Below, piece after piece: positions 34,311 through 42,903 of a stretch of DNA of 59,831 nucleotides. This DNA comes from Bacillota bacterium (lineage in GTDB: Bacteria; Bacillota; Clostridia; Christensenellales; Aristaeellaceae). A program made the translations under genes and the position numbers. Where the stretch lies: positions 1 through 59,831 of the forward strand of contig JAFADG010000001.1 in assembly GCA_023425025.1 (NCBI GenBank), read 5' to 3'. The notes under the pieces were generated by a model, which was not told the DNA's origin, did not search any database, and saw nothing but the letters and a program-made list of their open reading frames with translations. Position 1 is the first letter of the stretch; each line of letters starts with the position of its first letter.

Positions 34311-37300
34311 TCACCCCACACGCCCAGGGAATTTTCCACGGGCTGTTTGTTGGTCCTTTAGCATCCGCTGCTGATTTGCAAGCAATATTTCGGCGTCATA
34401 TGGGTTGTTTGCAACATATGTTCCGATATGCATACTGGCAGTGGGTGAATAGGTAATAGTCCGGCTGTTGTTGACGCCGCCGGAGCCCCCACCCGCGCCG
34501 CCGTTTTGCAGGTAGGACATTGCCGCCGCCAGCTTAGGGCGCATACGGTTGGCTTCATCAATGGCAGCCTGAAATTGGTTGCGAACGGACGTAACGACGG
34601 TGGGTGTGTTTGCGGTTATTCCAGCAGCAAGGCTTGAACTGGCATCAGCCCCGGTGCCCTCAAACATGTTTGGGATTTTAAGCGTATCTATGGCACCTTC
34701 CATTGCACCGGTGAAGGTAGAAAGGTCGACGCCTTCAAGCGACCCGTTATCAAATAGGGATTGAGCGAACGTCAGTACTGGGTTTATTTGGGGGTTGGTT
34801 GCATTCTGGGCAATGGCATCATTGAGTTGCTTCCCAAGATTTAAGGCAAAATTCTCAAGCGAAGTAGCGGCTGTTTCCGGGTCGATTCCAAGATTCGACC
34901 AATCAATGTAAGACGCTATATCTATTTTGTCTTGAGGAGACAGATACTTGTAAAGTGCTCCATCAGGGGCAAAGGCCTTTCGGTATACCTCAATTTTGTC
35001 CATTGACACGGCTCCAGATGCCTGATTCAAAGCGTTTAGCGTTTTTGTCAGCGCTTCGGAATCCTGGTTGATGGATGCCAATATTGTTTCCGCCCCTGCT
35101 GCCTTTGCAATACCATCAGCCAATTGCTGGAATGCGGCTGCGGCAGATGCATTTATTCCATCAAGCGTTTTTTGATATTCTGCTCCGGCCTTGTTTTGTT
35201 CGGCAAGATTACCAGCGTATTTTATCAAGTCATCTTGATATTTTTGAAATGCATCAGCCCTTGCATTATTTCTTGTCTGCGTGACATATCCTATGGCGGT
35301 CCCGGTTGTTTCGTTGTTGCCATATCCGGCAGCGGTGAGGTTAAAGCTTTCCTTTGCAAAAGCGATAGCCTCAACGTTGGCAGCCTGCAACTCGCCGCGG
35401 ATTACGCCGATCTGCCGTAAGTATTCGACCAACTGTGCAATTTCCGCTTCCGTAGGTGTGCGCTTGTCTTTGTAGATTTGCGCCAGAAGGGCGTTTGCGT
35501 CTTTGTATGTGCCCTCCAGTTCGGTGATAAGTCCCGCCGTTTTTTCCTTTACGTCTCCGGTCATCCCATCCAAAGCGGCTTTTGCGGCTGTAACATCGGG
35601 GGCAACAGTATCGGTAATCGCTTTTGTCAAGTCCTTGTATTCTTTGGGTTTGAACTTTTCGTCAGAGAACGCCGCTGTCATTTTTGTGACCAGCGCATCA
35701 GTATCGGCGTCGATTGTGACCTGCAAGGCGTGTACCTTGTTAGCGGCTTCAATGCCCGTATTGATTGCGCCGGAAATCGCCTCTACCGACTTTTCATCCA
35801 CGCTGATCTTGATGTTTTTCAGCCTGTCCTGAACCTGCTGAATCGGGCTTTTTATGTTTGCAATAGCTACCCCCAGCCCAGCCACAGCCCCTATCGCCAG
35901 TGTAACCCATCCCGCCGGGCCAGTAATGAATTTAGCAATCGTCCCGGACGCCGTGATGATCTTCCCCATCCCTGTCACGACAGGCCCGGTAGCGGCGGCA
36001 AACAGCCCAAATTTCACGATGTTTTCAAGTATAACGGGATTCATTTTTGATAGCCCACCAACAAAACTAGAAGCCCCGTCTGCCAGCTTTTCAAGCGTCG
36101 GCACCATAACCCTGCCAAACTGTGCGCCAAGATTCACCGTTTGGTTTTTGAGCATGGTAATTCTGCTCGCTGTCGTGCCGTACCGCTTACCCGCTTCTTC
36201 TGTTAATGCGCTGTTTTTCGCCCACGCATTGTTTGCGGTGTCGATTGCGCTTGACAAGATATTTCCCGCGCTTGCCGTGGAGAGCAGCGCATTTCTCAAC
36301 CGCACTTCTTTTAGGCCCATGGCTTCAAGGACAAGAGCGGCGTTTCCGCCGTTCTTTTCAACATTTCCAAGCCCGACAACAAATGAGTTCAGCGCTTTCG
36401 CAGGATCAACGTTCCATGCGCTTACAAAATCCTTGGCGCTCATTCCCGCCACCTGCGCGTATTGCTTGATCTCTTTTCCGCCCTTTGCGGCAGCCATATC
36501 AATATCAAGCATCACTTTGCTGAAAGCAGAACCGCCCGCCTCTGATTCTACGCCCACAGAAGATAAAGCGGTTGCAAGCGCCATAACGTTAGCCTCCGTC
36601 ATGCCGGTTTGTTTCCCGGCGGCAGAAAGGCGCTGCCCCATCTCCACAATGTCGCGTTCGGTTGTGGCGTAGTTATTCCCAAGGTCTACAATGACGCTAC
36701 CAAGGCGCTGAAAATTTCCCTGGTTCATTTGCATGACGTTTGCAAATTTCGCTAACGATGTCGCGGCATCCTCGGCGCTAAGGTTTGTGCTGTTTCCAAG
36801 GTCTATCATCGCCCCTGAAAACCCAAGGACATTATCAGTCTCGATTCCAAGCTGGCCGGCGGCCTCCGCGACCTTTGCAATCTCCCCGGCGCTGGACGGT
36901 ATGGTTTCGGACATTGCCAGTATCCCATCATGGAGCGCTTGCATTTGCCGTGCGGTTCCGTCTACTGTCTTTTGCACCCCCGTAAAGGCGCTTTCCCAAT
37001 CAATCGCGGCCTTTATCGCCGCGCCGCCAACCGCAACAATCGGCAGGGTAACGGTACGGTTAAGCGTGCCCCCCACTGATGTCCATTTCTTCCCGGCTTT
37101 TTCTGCCGCTTTGGCGTATTCCTCTACCTTTTGCCGGGCTTGCCCCCATACGGAACCATGCTTTTGCAAGGTGGCGTTTGCTGCCTTTAATTCCGATTCC
37201 GTACCCTTTACCGCCGCCCGCGCTTGTATAAGCTGGGTTTCTGTTCTTTGGACGGCCTGGGCGGCGGTCTGCGCACTTTTGCTTTGCGCCTCGTATTGGC

Positions 37301-37700
37301 CCTCCAGCTTTTTCAATTCATCGGCAAGCGCTTTCGCCGCCTCGCTGTTCTTCCCGGTTGCTGTAACCTGAGCATTGTATGCTGCCCTGGCTTTTTCTAC
37401 GTCTGCGGCGAGCTTCTTTTGACCGTCAGCAGCCGTAACCATCTTCGCCTTGGCTTTTTCCAGCGCCCCGGCAGCCTTATCCACAATGCCCTGCTGTGCC
37501 TTGAGCTTGTCGGAAAGCATTGTCACACGGGCTTGCATACCAGCGGTAGACTGCTCAAACCCCTTGATCCCCGCGCCGGCTGTTTTAAACTTTGCCTCCG
37601 CCTGATCAACGGCATTTTGCAGGCCCTTTATATCCTTCTGCGCCGTGCTGGCCCCGTTGGCACTAATTTGTATGGTTAACTCGCGGGCTACCTCGGACAA
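34311..37700 (-). CDS. Tail tape measure protein
   Basis: This 1129-residue protein has long coiled coils (residues 20-190), a TP901-type core region (about 210-560) and a hydrophobic stretch near 570-620 (FAAATGPVVTGMGKII and AIGAVAGLGVAIA). It sets the tail length and is ejected with the DNA. The start is a TTG, with GAGGTG seven bases ahead. It ends in a tandem TGA TGA, seen also in the capsid and tail-tube genes. Confidence 0.92.
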   Translation of the reverse strand: MSEVARELTIQISANGASTAQKDIKGLQNAVDQAEAKFKTAGAGIKGFEQSTAGMQARVTMLSDKLKAQQGIVDKAAGALEKAKAKMVTAADGQKKLAADVEKARAAYNAQVTATGKNSEAAKALADELKKLEGQYEAQSKSAQTAAQAVQRTETQLIQARAAVKGTESELKAANATLQKHGSVWGQARQKVEEYAKAAEKAGKKWTSVGGTLNRTVTLPIVAVGGAAIKAAIDWESAFTGVQKTVDGTARQMQALHDGILAMSETIPSSAGEIAKVAEAAGQLGIETDNVLGFSGAMIDLGNSTNLSAEDAATSLAKFANVMQMNQGNFQRLGSVIVDLGNNYATTERDIVEMGQRLSAAGKQTGMTEANVMALATALSSVGVESEAGGSAFSKVMLDIDMAAAKGGKEIKQYAQVAGMSAKDFVSAWNVDPAKALNSFVVGLGNVEKNGGNAALVLEAMGLKEVRLRNALLSTASAGNILSSAIDTANNAWAKNSALTEEAGKRYGTTASRITMLKNQTVNLGAQFGRVMVPTLEKLADGASSFVGGLSKMNPVILENIVKFGLFAAATGPVVTGMGKIITASGTIAKFITGPAGWVTLAIGAVAGLGVAIANIKSPIQQVQDRLKNIKISVDEKSVEAISGAINTGIEAANKVHALQVTIDADTDALVTKMTAAFSDEKFKPKEYKDLTKAITDTVAPDVTAAKAALDGMTGDVKEKTAGLITELEGTYKDANALLAQIYKDKRTPTEAEIAQLVEYLRQIGVIRGELQAANVEAIAFAKESFNLTAAGYGNNETTGTAIGYVTQTRNNARADAFQKYQDDLIKYAGNLAEQNKAGAEYQKTLDGINASAAAAFQQLADGIAKAAGAETILASINQDSEALTKTLNALNQASGAVSMDKIEVYRKAFAPDGALYKYLSPQDKIDIASYIDWSNLGIDPETAATSLENFALNLGKQLNDAIAQNATNPQINPVLTFAQSLFDNGSLEGVDLSTFTGAMEGAIDTLKIPNMFEGTGADASSSLAAGITANTPTVVTSVRNQFQAAIDEANRMRPKLAAAMSYLQNGGAGGGSGGVNNSRTITYSPTASMHIGTYVANNPYDAEILLANQQRMLKDQQTARGKFPGRVG

Positions 37701-37711
37701 CTGGATTCACC

Positions 37712-37855
37712 TCACATCAAAATGTCGTCAATATAGGCTTCTTTTACTTCGGGCGTGCCACCGTAGAACAGCAGTTGGATATACCCGCAGGCATCCGTGC
37801 TATCGATGTCTGCAAGCGGCATGCCCTTTTGCTGTAGGTCTTTTGCCATCGTCAT
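37712..37855 (-). CDS. Tail assembly chaperone, C-terminal extension (frameshift product)
   Basis: A 47-codon frame starts MTMAKDLQQKGMPL and ends AYIDDILM, which is the end expected of the longer tail chaperone in many siphoviruses. The frame is open upstream and overlaps the end of the 130-residue chaperone gene in the -1 frame. A -1 ribosomal shift near the 3' end of that gene would join them. I see no classical slippery heptamer in the overlap, so independent initiation at 37855 or 37849 is also possible. Confidence 0.6.
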   Translation of the reverse strand: MTMAKDLQQKGMPLADIDSTDACGYIQLLFYGGTPEVKEAYIDDILM

Positions 37856-37875
37856 CCACAATTCCCACAGCGACG

Positions 37876-38268
37876 TTACGCGGTCTGTTCCGCTGTCGCT
37901 GTGGGCGGAATAGGGAACTCGGTAAAGGCCCTCAAAACACCCGCCTGCATGGCGAAATACGCCGCGAAAATATCAGGCATCAATTGATCGGAGGGGTAGC
38001 CGTTCAAAAGGTCGTCCGTTGTGAATTTGTTGTCGAACAGCAAGCAAAACCATTCCACACATTTGTCAAATTCCTCGCTGGTGAACGCCTCGCCGCTTTT
38101 TGCCTTTTCGGTAAGATCGCCGATCTCCTTGCACTTGCGAAGGGCGACGCCCCGGAAAAACGGGATTTCATACGTTTTGTCAATGTACTTATCCTTGGTA
38201 GAAAGAAAAGAAAAAGGCCGGGGGTATTTCCGGCCCTGAATGAGCTTTTTCAATGTGATTTTAATCAT
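37876..38268 (-). CDS. Tail assembly chaperone-like protein
   Basis: This 130-residue helical protein lies between the tail tube genes and the tape measure, where siphoviruses keep the tail assembly chaperone pair. GAGGCG precedes the ATG at 38268, which overlaps the preceding gene by 8 bases. It would coat the tape measure protein during tail building. The next frame carries the longer form. Confidence 0.75.
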   Translation of the reverse strand: MIKITLKKLIQGRKYPRPFSFLSTKDKYIDKTYEIPFFRGVALRKCKEIGDLTEKAKSGEAFTSEEFDKCVEWFCLLFDNKFTTDDLLNGYPSDQLMPDIFAAYFAMQAGVLRAFTEFPIPPTATAEQTA

Positions 38269-38563
38269 GTTTACACGCCTCTTTTTCAATGTACTTGCGC
38301 AGGGCGTCTATCTTTCTGGGGGAGAACACGCCCGCCTGTATATATTCAACGGCCATACCGCCACCAGGAACAACCTCCTTGAAGCTCCCGCTTGGTGTCA
38401 TTTGAAAATTCTTCGCATGCCGGATATCCTCGGTATGGCTGCAGCGACCGCCGCTGTGCGTGTTGCATCCCTTGGCGCACGCCCTGCGGTCACATTCATA
38501 CATCACTTTGGGACGCGCCTTGTCCTTTACGTTGACTTCCAGTTCAATTTGCATTTTCTCCAT
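38261..38563 (-). CDS. Small phage protein after major tail protein (unknown function)
   Basis: This 100-residue protein has a cysteine- and histidine-rich middle (ECDRRACAKGCNTHSGGRCSHTED), which looks metal-binding, and a helical C-terminus. AAGGAGGAAAAG precedes the ATG at 38563; a longer frame to 38647 lacks support. Position suggests a tail role. Confidence 0.65.
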   Translation of the reverse strand: MEKMQIELEVNVKDKARPKVMYECDRRACAKGCNTHSGGRCSHTEDIRHAKNFQMTPSGSFKEVVPGGGMAVEYIQAGVFSPRKIDALRKYIEKEACKHD

Positions 38564-38582
38564 ACTCTTTTCCTCCTTGTCG

Positions 38583-38611
38583 AAAAGAAGGGGCGGGAGT
38601 AACCCCGCCCC
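38583..38611 (-). terminator. Hairpin terminator after the major tail protein gene
   Basis: GGGGCGGG and CCCGCCCC form an 8-bp stem around a 5-base loop, followed on the minus strand by TTCTTTTCG. It lies 8 bases past the tail tube stop, consistent with making extra message for an abundant structural protein. Confidence 0.75.
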
Positions 38612-38618
38612 GGCGTCA

Positions 38619-39503
38619 TCAGGCGGACGCAATAACCTGCGCCACAAAGGTTGTAACGCTGTTCGCGCCGCTCAGGCCCACCTTGCAATAGAAATAATGT
38701 GTCCCGGCAGTCAGGCCGGTGGGAATGGTCAAGCTCGCGGAGGTAGCGCCGGAAACGGCGGTGTCCGCTGTGCCCACCTTCGGGGCGCTGGGTTTGTACC
38801 ACTGATATGTCAAAGAGCCGGACGGATGCGCGGCAGCCGTAACAGCCAGGGAGCCGGACACGGAACCCACGGTAACGGCGGCGTTCTGCGGCTGCTCGGT
38901 GATGGAAATGTACGGTTCCACGGCCTTGACGTAAGGCGCATTGAAGAACGTGTCCTTGACGCCGGCGAAGGCGGGCGTATCAGAATCAGCCTGATAGCGG
39001 AAATCGCCGTCGTTAGTGCGCTTGATGAACGTGATATCTACCTTGTCCGTCTGGCGCGTAGGCGTCTTTTCTCCGGTGTGGTAGACATCGGACATGGGCT
39101 TTGCCCGGCCTTTCAGCAGCTGCACGTAGCGATACGCCTTGTTGCGCTTTTGAGACTTGAAGCCCATGGCAAAATAGGGCGGGTTGGGGTTGGCGTTTTC
39201 CACCAGAACGCCCTTGGAATCAATGGTTTGACCTTGCATCCAGGCCCGAAGCGTAAGCGGCAACTCCTTGGATTCAAAGGTGCCGTTAAGCTCGGGGTCG
39301 GCATATAGCACGTCGCTTTCCACGTCCTCCGCGTATTGCACGTCGGGATCGGTGCTTTGCGCCGCAACGTTGAAGTCAATGGCCTCCACTACTTCGGGGC
39401 GCTGGCTGCCATAGGTAAGGGTTCCGGCCTCGTCTACAAGAAGCTCCCAGAAAATGACCTCTTTCAGGCCGATTCGGCTGTATGTCTGTCCCATGTATTT
39501 CAT
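38619..39503 (-). CDS. Major tail protein with C-terminal Ig-like domain
   Basis: This 294-residue protein matches phi13-type tail tube proteins in its first 200 residues (GLKEVIFWELLVDEAG, then GFKSQKRNKAYRYVQLLKG). A C-terminal domain of about 85 residues (QPQNAAVTVGSVSGSL, TYQWYKPSA) looks like an Ig-like beta sandwich of the kind that decorates phage tails. It ends in two consecutive TGA codons followed by a terminator hairpin. Confidence 0.9.
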   Translation of the reverse strand: MKYMGQTYSRIGLKEVIFWELLVDEAGTLTYGSQRPEVVEAIDFNVAAQSTDPDVQYAEDVESDVLYADPELNGTFESKELPLTLRAWMQGQTIDSKGVLVENANPNPPYFAMGFKSQKRNKAYRYVQLLKGRAKPMSDVYHTGEKTPTRQTDKVDITFIKRTNDGDFRYQADSDTPAFAGVKDTFFNAPYVKAVEPYISITEQPQNAAVTVGSVSGSLAVTAAAHPSGSLTYQWYKPSAPKVGTADTAVSGATSASLTIPTGLTAGTHYFYCKVGLSGANSVTTFVAQVIASA

Positions 39504-39889
39504 CCTTTCATTTCTTCGGATAGTGATTCCTTGACATTGGAAAAGGCCTCGTCCTTTGTTGCGTCAAAGGCGGGCCTTACAAATGGGTGCGCAGGCGCTG
39601 GGTGCGGGCCTCCGTGCCCGTCCTCCACAAGGTGGGCATGCGGGGCGTCCCGCCCGTTCACAATGCCCACGCGTATGTAATACTGTCCGCCGTGCCACCT
39701 TTTGAGGGGGCCAACCCTAAGCGCCTCTTTTAACTTCCCGCTTTTTACCGGTGCATTCTGGATCATCCTGTCAAGTACCGGCTGGGCTCCGCTTGATAAG
39801 GCCCTTTCCATTGCTTCCCGGCTAAGCCCGTTGCTCAACCTTGCGAGCTCGTCAGAGAGGGCCCGAAACCCGGATGCTTTCAGCGGCAT
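39500..39889 (-). CDS. HK97 gp10-like head-tail protein
   Basis: This 129-residue protein has the gp10-like segments RMIQNAPVKSGKLKEAL and HLVEDGHGGPHPAPAHPFVRPAF. The ATG at 39889 follows AGGAGG and shares its first bases with the stop of the preceding gene. It belongs to the neck of the virion. Confidence 0.85.
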   Translation of the reverse strand: MPLKASGFRALSDELARLSNGLSREAMERALSSGAQPVLDRMIQNAPVKSGKLKEALRVGPLKRWHGGQYYIRVGIVNGRDAPHAHLVEDGHGGPHPAPAHPFVRPAFDATKDEAFSNVKESLSEEMKG

Positions 39890-40218
39890 TATATCGCCTC
39901 CTGGTACAACCACGTCATTGCCACGTAGTATGTCTTTGTGTCGGCCTCATACATGGCGCGTTCTTCCTGCCAGAGGAAGCCGGCGCTTTCCATGGCGGCG
40001 TGAATATCGGCAAGCGTGGCAACGTAGTTTGAAGATGACCACAAGGTAAGGTAGATATAGTGCCCTATGCAATCCGTGTCATCATCGGCGCTTGATTCGG
40101 GCGTTGACATGACGGTGAATGTGGCATACTGCGCCGGGGGAACGCCACCCGTCCACATCCCAAAATCAACGGGTATCGTTCCGGTCAATGCCGTAATTAC
40201 CCGGCTGTTGATACTCAT
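39889..40218 (-). CDS. Tail terminator/minor neck protein (DUF3168-like)
   Basis: This 109-residue protein sits between the closure protein and the gp10-like gene, where the tail terminator is usually encoded. The sequence (VPPAQYATFTVMS, LADIHAAMESAGF) fits that family loosely. It would cap the tail and join it to the head. Confidence 0.65.
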   Translation of the reverse strand: MSINSRVITALTGTIPVDFGMWTGGVPPAQYATFTVMSTPESSADDDTDCIGHYIYLTLWSSSNYVATLADIHAAMESAGFLWQEERAMYEADTKTYYVAMTWLYQEAI

Positions 40219-40553
40219 TACGCCACCCCCGTTGTGATGCGCGTTGCAATGATTTCCATGTATTCGTGTGCGTCTTCGTAGTCGTTTGCGTACTCGATTT
40301 CATAATCGACGCCATAGCGGACAATCATTTTTCGCGTGATCTCAGGTTTTGGGAAACGGATCAGGAACCGCGTTTTCACGTCTGCCAAGTCGGTCCCTGC
40401 CTTGATGACTTCCGTGCCGCTTGTTCGCGTCACCTTCGCATAGCAAGATAAAACCAACGTTTCAGAGCCGGACGGGAATCCGTCACCGTCTTTGCCACCA
40501 GCCTTACTGTATATGGCTATCTTTTTGTTCAGTTCTCCTGGGTTTATCTGCAT
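40218..40553 (-). CDS. Head closure/head-tail adaptor protein (SPP1 gp16-like)
   Basis: This 111-residue protein starts MQINPGELNKKIAIY and has VTRTSGTEVIKAG and RFLIRFPKPEITRKMIVRY, the pattern of phage head-tail joining proteins. It closes the portal channel after DNA packaging. Confidence 0.85.
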   Translation of the reverse strand: MQINPGELNKKIAIYSKAGGKDGDGFPSGSETLVLSCYAKVTRTSGTEVIKAGTDLADVKTRFLIRFPKPEITRKMIVRYGVDYEIEYANDYEDAHEYMEIIATRITTGVA

Positions 40554-40562
40554 GCGCTCACC

Positions 40563-40859
40563 TCACAAAAGGTTGATGCAATGCATCCCAAGTATCGCCT
40601 CAACAACCCTGTTGACGTTCGATTTTTCAACGTAATATGCGCGCGTGTCGTACATATCCTGGCACAGCACATAGACGGCAAGAACAACGTCGGGGAAGTC
40701 GTCAAGGGCCGCTTCCGTCTGCCCCGTGTATGACTTTACGTATGCCGTTGCGGCATCCAGGATTGTGTCAAGCTCCGCTTTTTCGGCGGCGCTCATGGTT
40801 GCGTAATCCAAGCGCAGATATTCAGCCACAAGCTGGCTGGTGATCTCGCTAACCTTCAT
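40563..40859 (-). CDS. Head-tail connector protein (gp6-like)
   Basis: This 98-residue helical protein starts MKVSEITSQLVAEYLRLDY and contains ILDAATAYVKSYTG and VLAVYVLCQDMYDTRAY, typical of gp6-type adaptors that dock under the portal. Confidence 0.85.
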   Translation of the reverse strand: MKVSEITSQLVAEYLRLDYATMSAAEKAELDTILDAATAYVKSYTGQTEAALDDFPDVVLAVYVLCQDMYDTRAYYVEKSNVNRVVEAILGMHCINLL

Positions 40860-40875
40860 GTGGCTATTCCTCCTG

Positions 40876-41091
40876 TCAGCTATCGGCCACCATCAGGCCG
40901 GCCGCCTTAAGCTTTGTAAGCAAGGCGTTCAGGTCGGTTTTCAGCCCGGATACATCCGTTGCTGTGCTGGCTGCCTGATTGGCGATAAGCCGCGCGCCGC
41001 TGCCGTTCACAATAGCGCCGGATATTTGCAGCGTACCGCCAATAACGGTTTTTCCCCCGCCCTGCTCGGTGTAGTTCAAAACATTAGGCAT
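40876..41091 (-). CDS. Head fibre/capsid-associated small protein
   Basis: This 71-residue protein (MPNVLNYTEQGGGKTVIGGTL) has a beta-rich start and a helical end. It lies directly after the capsid gene, a typical place for head-fibre or capsid accessory proteins. Confidence 0.65.
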   Translation of the reverse strand: MPNVLNYTEQGGGKTVIGGTLQISGAIVNGSGARLIANQAASTATDVSGLKTDLNALLTKLKAAGLMVADS

Positions 41092-41111
41092 GTGTTTACC
41101 TCACTTTCAGT

Positions 41112-41140
41112 TAAAGGGGGCGGCATATTTCAGCCGCCCC
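41112..41140 (-). terminator. Hairpin after the major capsid gene
   Basis: GGGGCGGC pairs with GCCGCCCC around an 8-base loop, followed by CTTTAAC on the minus strand. It starts 12 bases past the capsid stop. The T run is weak, so it may stabilise the capsid message rather than end it. Confidence 0.6.
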
Positions 41141-41151
41141 TTGTTGTTTCA

Positions 41152-42300
41152 TCAGGACATAACCAGCGTGGCAAGCTTCTGGTGATCAATGACGTTGCTG
41201 TCAAACTCAAACCAGCTTACAAGCCCCACGGCGTGCTGCGTGGCGTACTTCTCGTTGAGCACCTGCATTTCGATGTTCTGCCGCATATTCACGCCCAGGC
41301 CGGAGTAATCGCCATACAGAATGGCCTTGTTCGCGCTGCCGATGGCGGGCATGTTGTCAGACAGGTAAACGGACTTTCCAAGCAGCACAAACGGAGTCGG
41401 GCCGGTGAAGGCATCCTGAATCAGGTATTTGCCGTCGCCGTATTTCAGCTTGCGGATGGCCGTAAACGTAGCGGGGGCCATCGTCCAGCAAGCGTCGCCC
41501 TGGTACGCCGTAGGCACCTTGGATTGCAGATCAATCAGGTTATCGGCGTTGATGGCGCTGGTGGAACCGGCGTTTAGGGTATTGGTAGTGGACAGCGCGC
41601 CCGTAGCCTTACCGGAGGTGCCGTTCAGCAATTCGTTCTCGAGGAACAGCGCAATTTTCTTGCCCATCTCCGCGACGATAAAGCTTGTAACGTCGATGTC
41701 GCTATTGTTGATGACAGACTTGCCAATCAGCGTCAGCGCGCCGGCCAAAAAACCGGTCAGGTCAACGCTGGTAAACTTGCCCGCATCGGCGGTGATGTCG
41801 GTAAACTCGGCCTGATATCCCACGGTAATGTCATGCGTGGTGTTCGCGAGGCCGTAGACAGGCACCTTGAGCGTACCCTTAACGCTGAACATGGTGGCCT
41901 TTGCAAAGATCGGGCACATTTCCTTCACGGTGGAAATGATGCGGTTGACGATGCTCACCGGGATCACCGCGCCGTTGTTGGCCATCGTGAAGTTCTGCTC
42001 ACCGGCGCGGACTTCCACAGGGAGTCCGCATTCACGCCTTACATAGTTCAAGAACGCCCGTTCCTCAACCGCTTCGGCGCGTTCTTCGGTGGCGGTGACG
42101 GTTTTCTTTTCGATGCCGCGGGCCCTTTCCTCTAGGGCAATGGTAGCGTCAATATCCTTGATTTCCTTCTCCAGCCGGTCAAATTCGGCGCGTTCCTCGT
42201 CGGTGACAGCGCGGGTTTCGGTATCGGCCTTGGCGACAATGGCGTCAAGCTGCTCCTGGTGCTCTGCGCGTTTTTCCATAAGTGCCTTGAGATTCTTCAT
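41152..42300 (-). CDS. HK97-family major capsid protein
   Basis: This 382-residue protein has an N-terminal coiled-coil scaffolding (delta) region over about residues 1-90. The HK97 shell fold follows, with VPVYGLANTTHDITVGYQAEF, AEMGKKIALFLENELLNGTSG and YSGLGVNMRQNIEMQVLNEKY. The upstream protease should remove the delta region during head maturation. The gene ends in TGA TGA. Confidence 0.95.
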   Translation of the reverse strand: MKNLKALMEKRAEHQEQLDAIVAKADTETRAVTDEERAEFDRLEKEIKDIDATIALEERARGIEKKTVTATEERAEAVEERAFLNYVRRECGLPVEVRAGEQNFTMANNGAVIPVSIVNRIISTVKEMCPIFAKATMFSVKGTLKVPVYGLANTTHDITVGYQAEFTDITADAGKFTSVDLTGFLAGALTLIGKSVINNSDIDVTSFIVAEMGKKIALFLENELLNGTSGKATGALSTTNTLNAGSTSAINADNLIDLQSKVPTAYQGDACWTMAPATFTAIRKLKYGDGKYLIQDAFTGPTPFVLLGKSVYLSDNMPAIGSANKAILYGDYSGLGVNMRQNIEMQVLNEKYATQHAVGLVSWFEFDSNVIDHQKLATLVMS

Positions 42301-42315
42301 GTGTGATTCCCTCCG

Positions 42316-42903
42316 TCATTTCTGCCGCAGTGCGGCAATTCGTTTGTGGTAATCGTTGTTGTCGGGTCTGGTTGGTGTGTTGTCGGTAACCTTGGGGGCG
42401 TCGTCGAACGCGCGCGTTTCGATGTCTATGTCAGCGCCGGCGCGAACCTCAACGGACGTCGCCGCATAGACTGGGCGCGTTTTTACAGACAGCGTAATGT
42501 GGTCAAGATCAAGCTCTTTAACGCGCCGGATCGGTATACCGTCCGACCTCGGCTCAACGTCGGCGACCACGTTGTACATGCCAAAGCTCCAGCCGCGAAT
42601 CTTCCCCTGCTTTGCGATTTCGATTACGGCAGGATCACTTATGACCACATCGGCGTGAAGCCCGATTGCGTCTTCATACAGTGTGAGCGTTCCTTCCTGC
42701 GTGCTGGCATATATGTTCGAGTTGTCATGATCGACCGTAACCGTGATGTTCCCGGCGCGGTCAATTGCCTTTTCAAAAGCCCTTGGCTCAATTTCCTCGA
42801 TCACCTTCCCGTGCGGGGTAATGACCGGGCGGCTTTTCTTCTCCGTCACATTTACGTACCCGCTGATTTGGGCCTTGCCGTCCGCGCGTATCTCTATTTG
42901 CAT
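42316..42903 (-). CDS. HK97-family prohead protease
   Basis: This 195-residue protein starts MQIEIRADGKAQISGYVNV and has TVTVDHDNSNIYAS with the catalytic His, and later KELDLDHITLSVKTRPVYAATS, matching the U35-type prohead protease. It cleaves the capsid delta domain. GGAGGTGAATAG precedes its ATG. Confidence 0.93.
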   Translation of the reverse strand: MQIEIRADGKAQISGYVNVTEKKSRPVITPHGKVIEEIEPRAFEKAIDRAGNITVTVDHDNSNIYASTQEGTLTLYEDAIGLHADVVISDPAVIEIAKQGKIRGWSFGMYNVVADVEPRSDGIPIRRVKELDLDHITLSVKTRPVYAATSVEVRAGADIDIETRAFDDAPKVTDNTPTRPDNNDYHKRIAALRQK

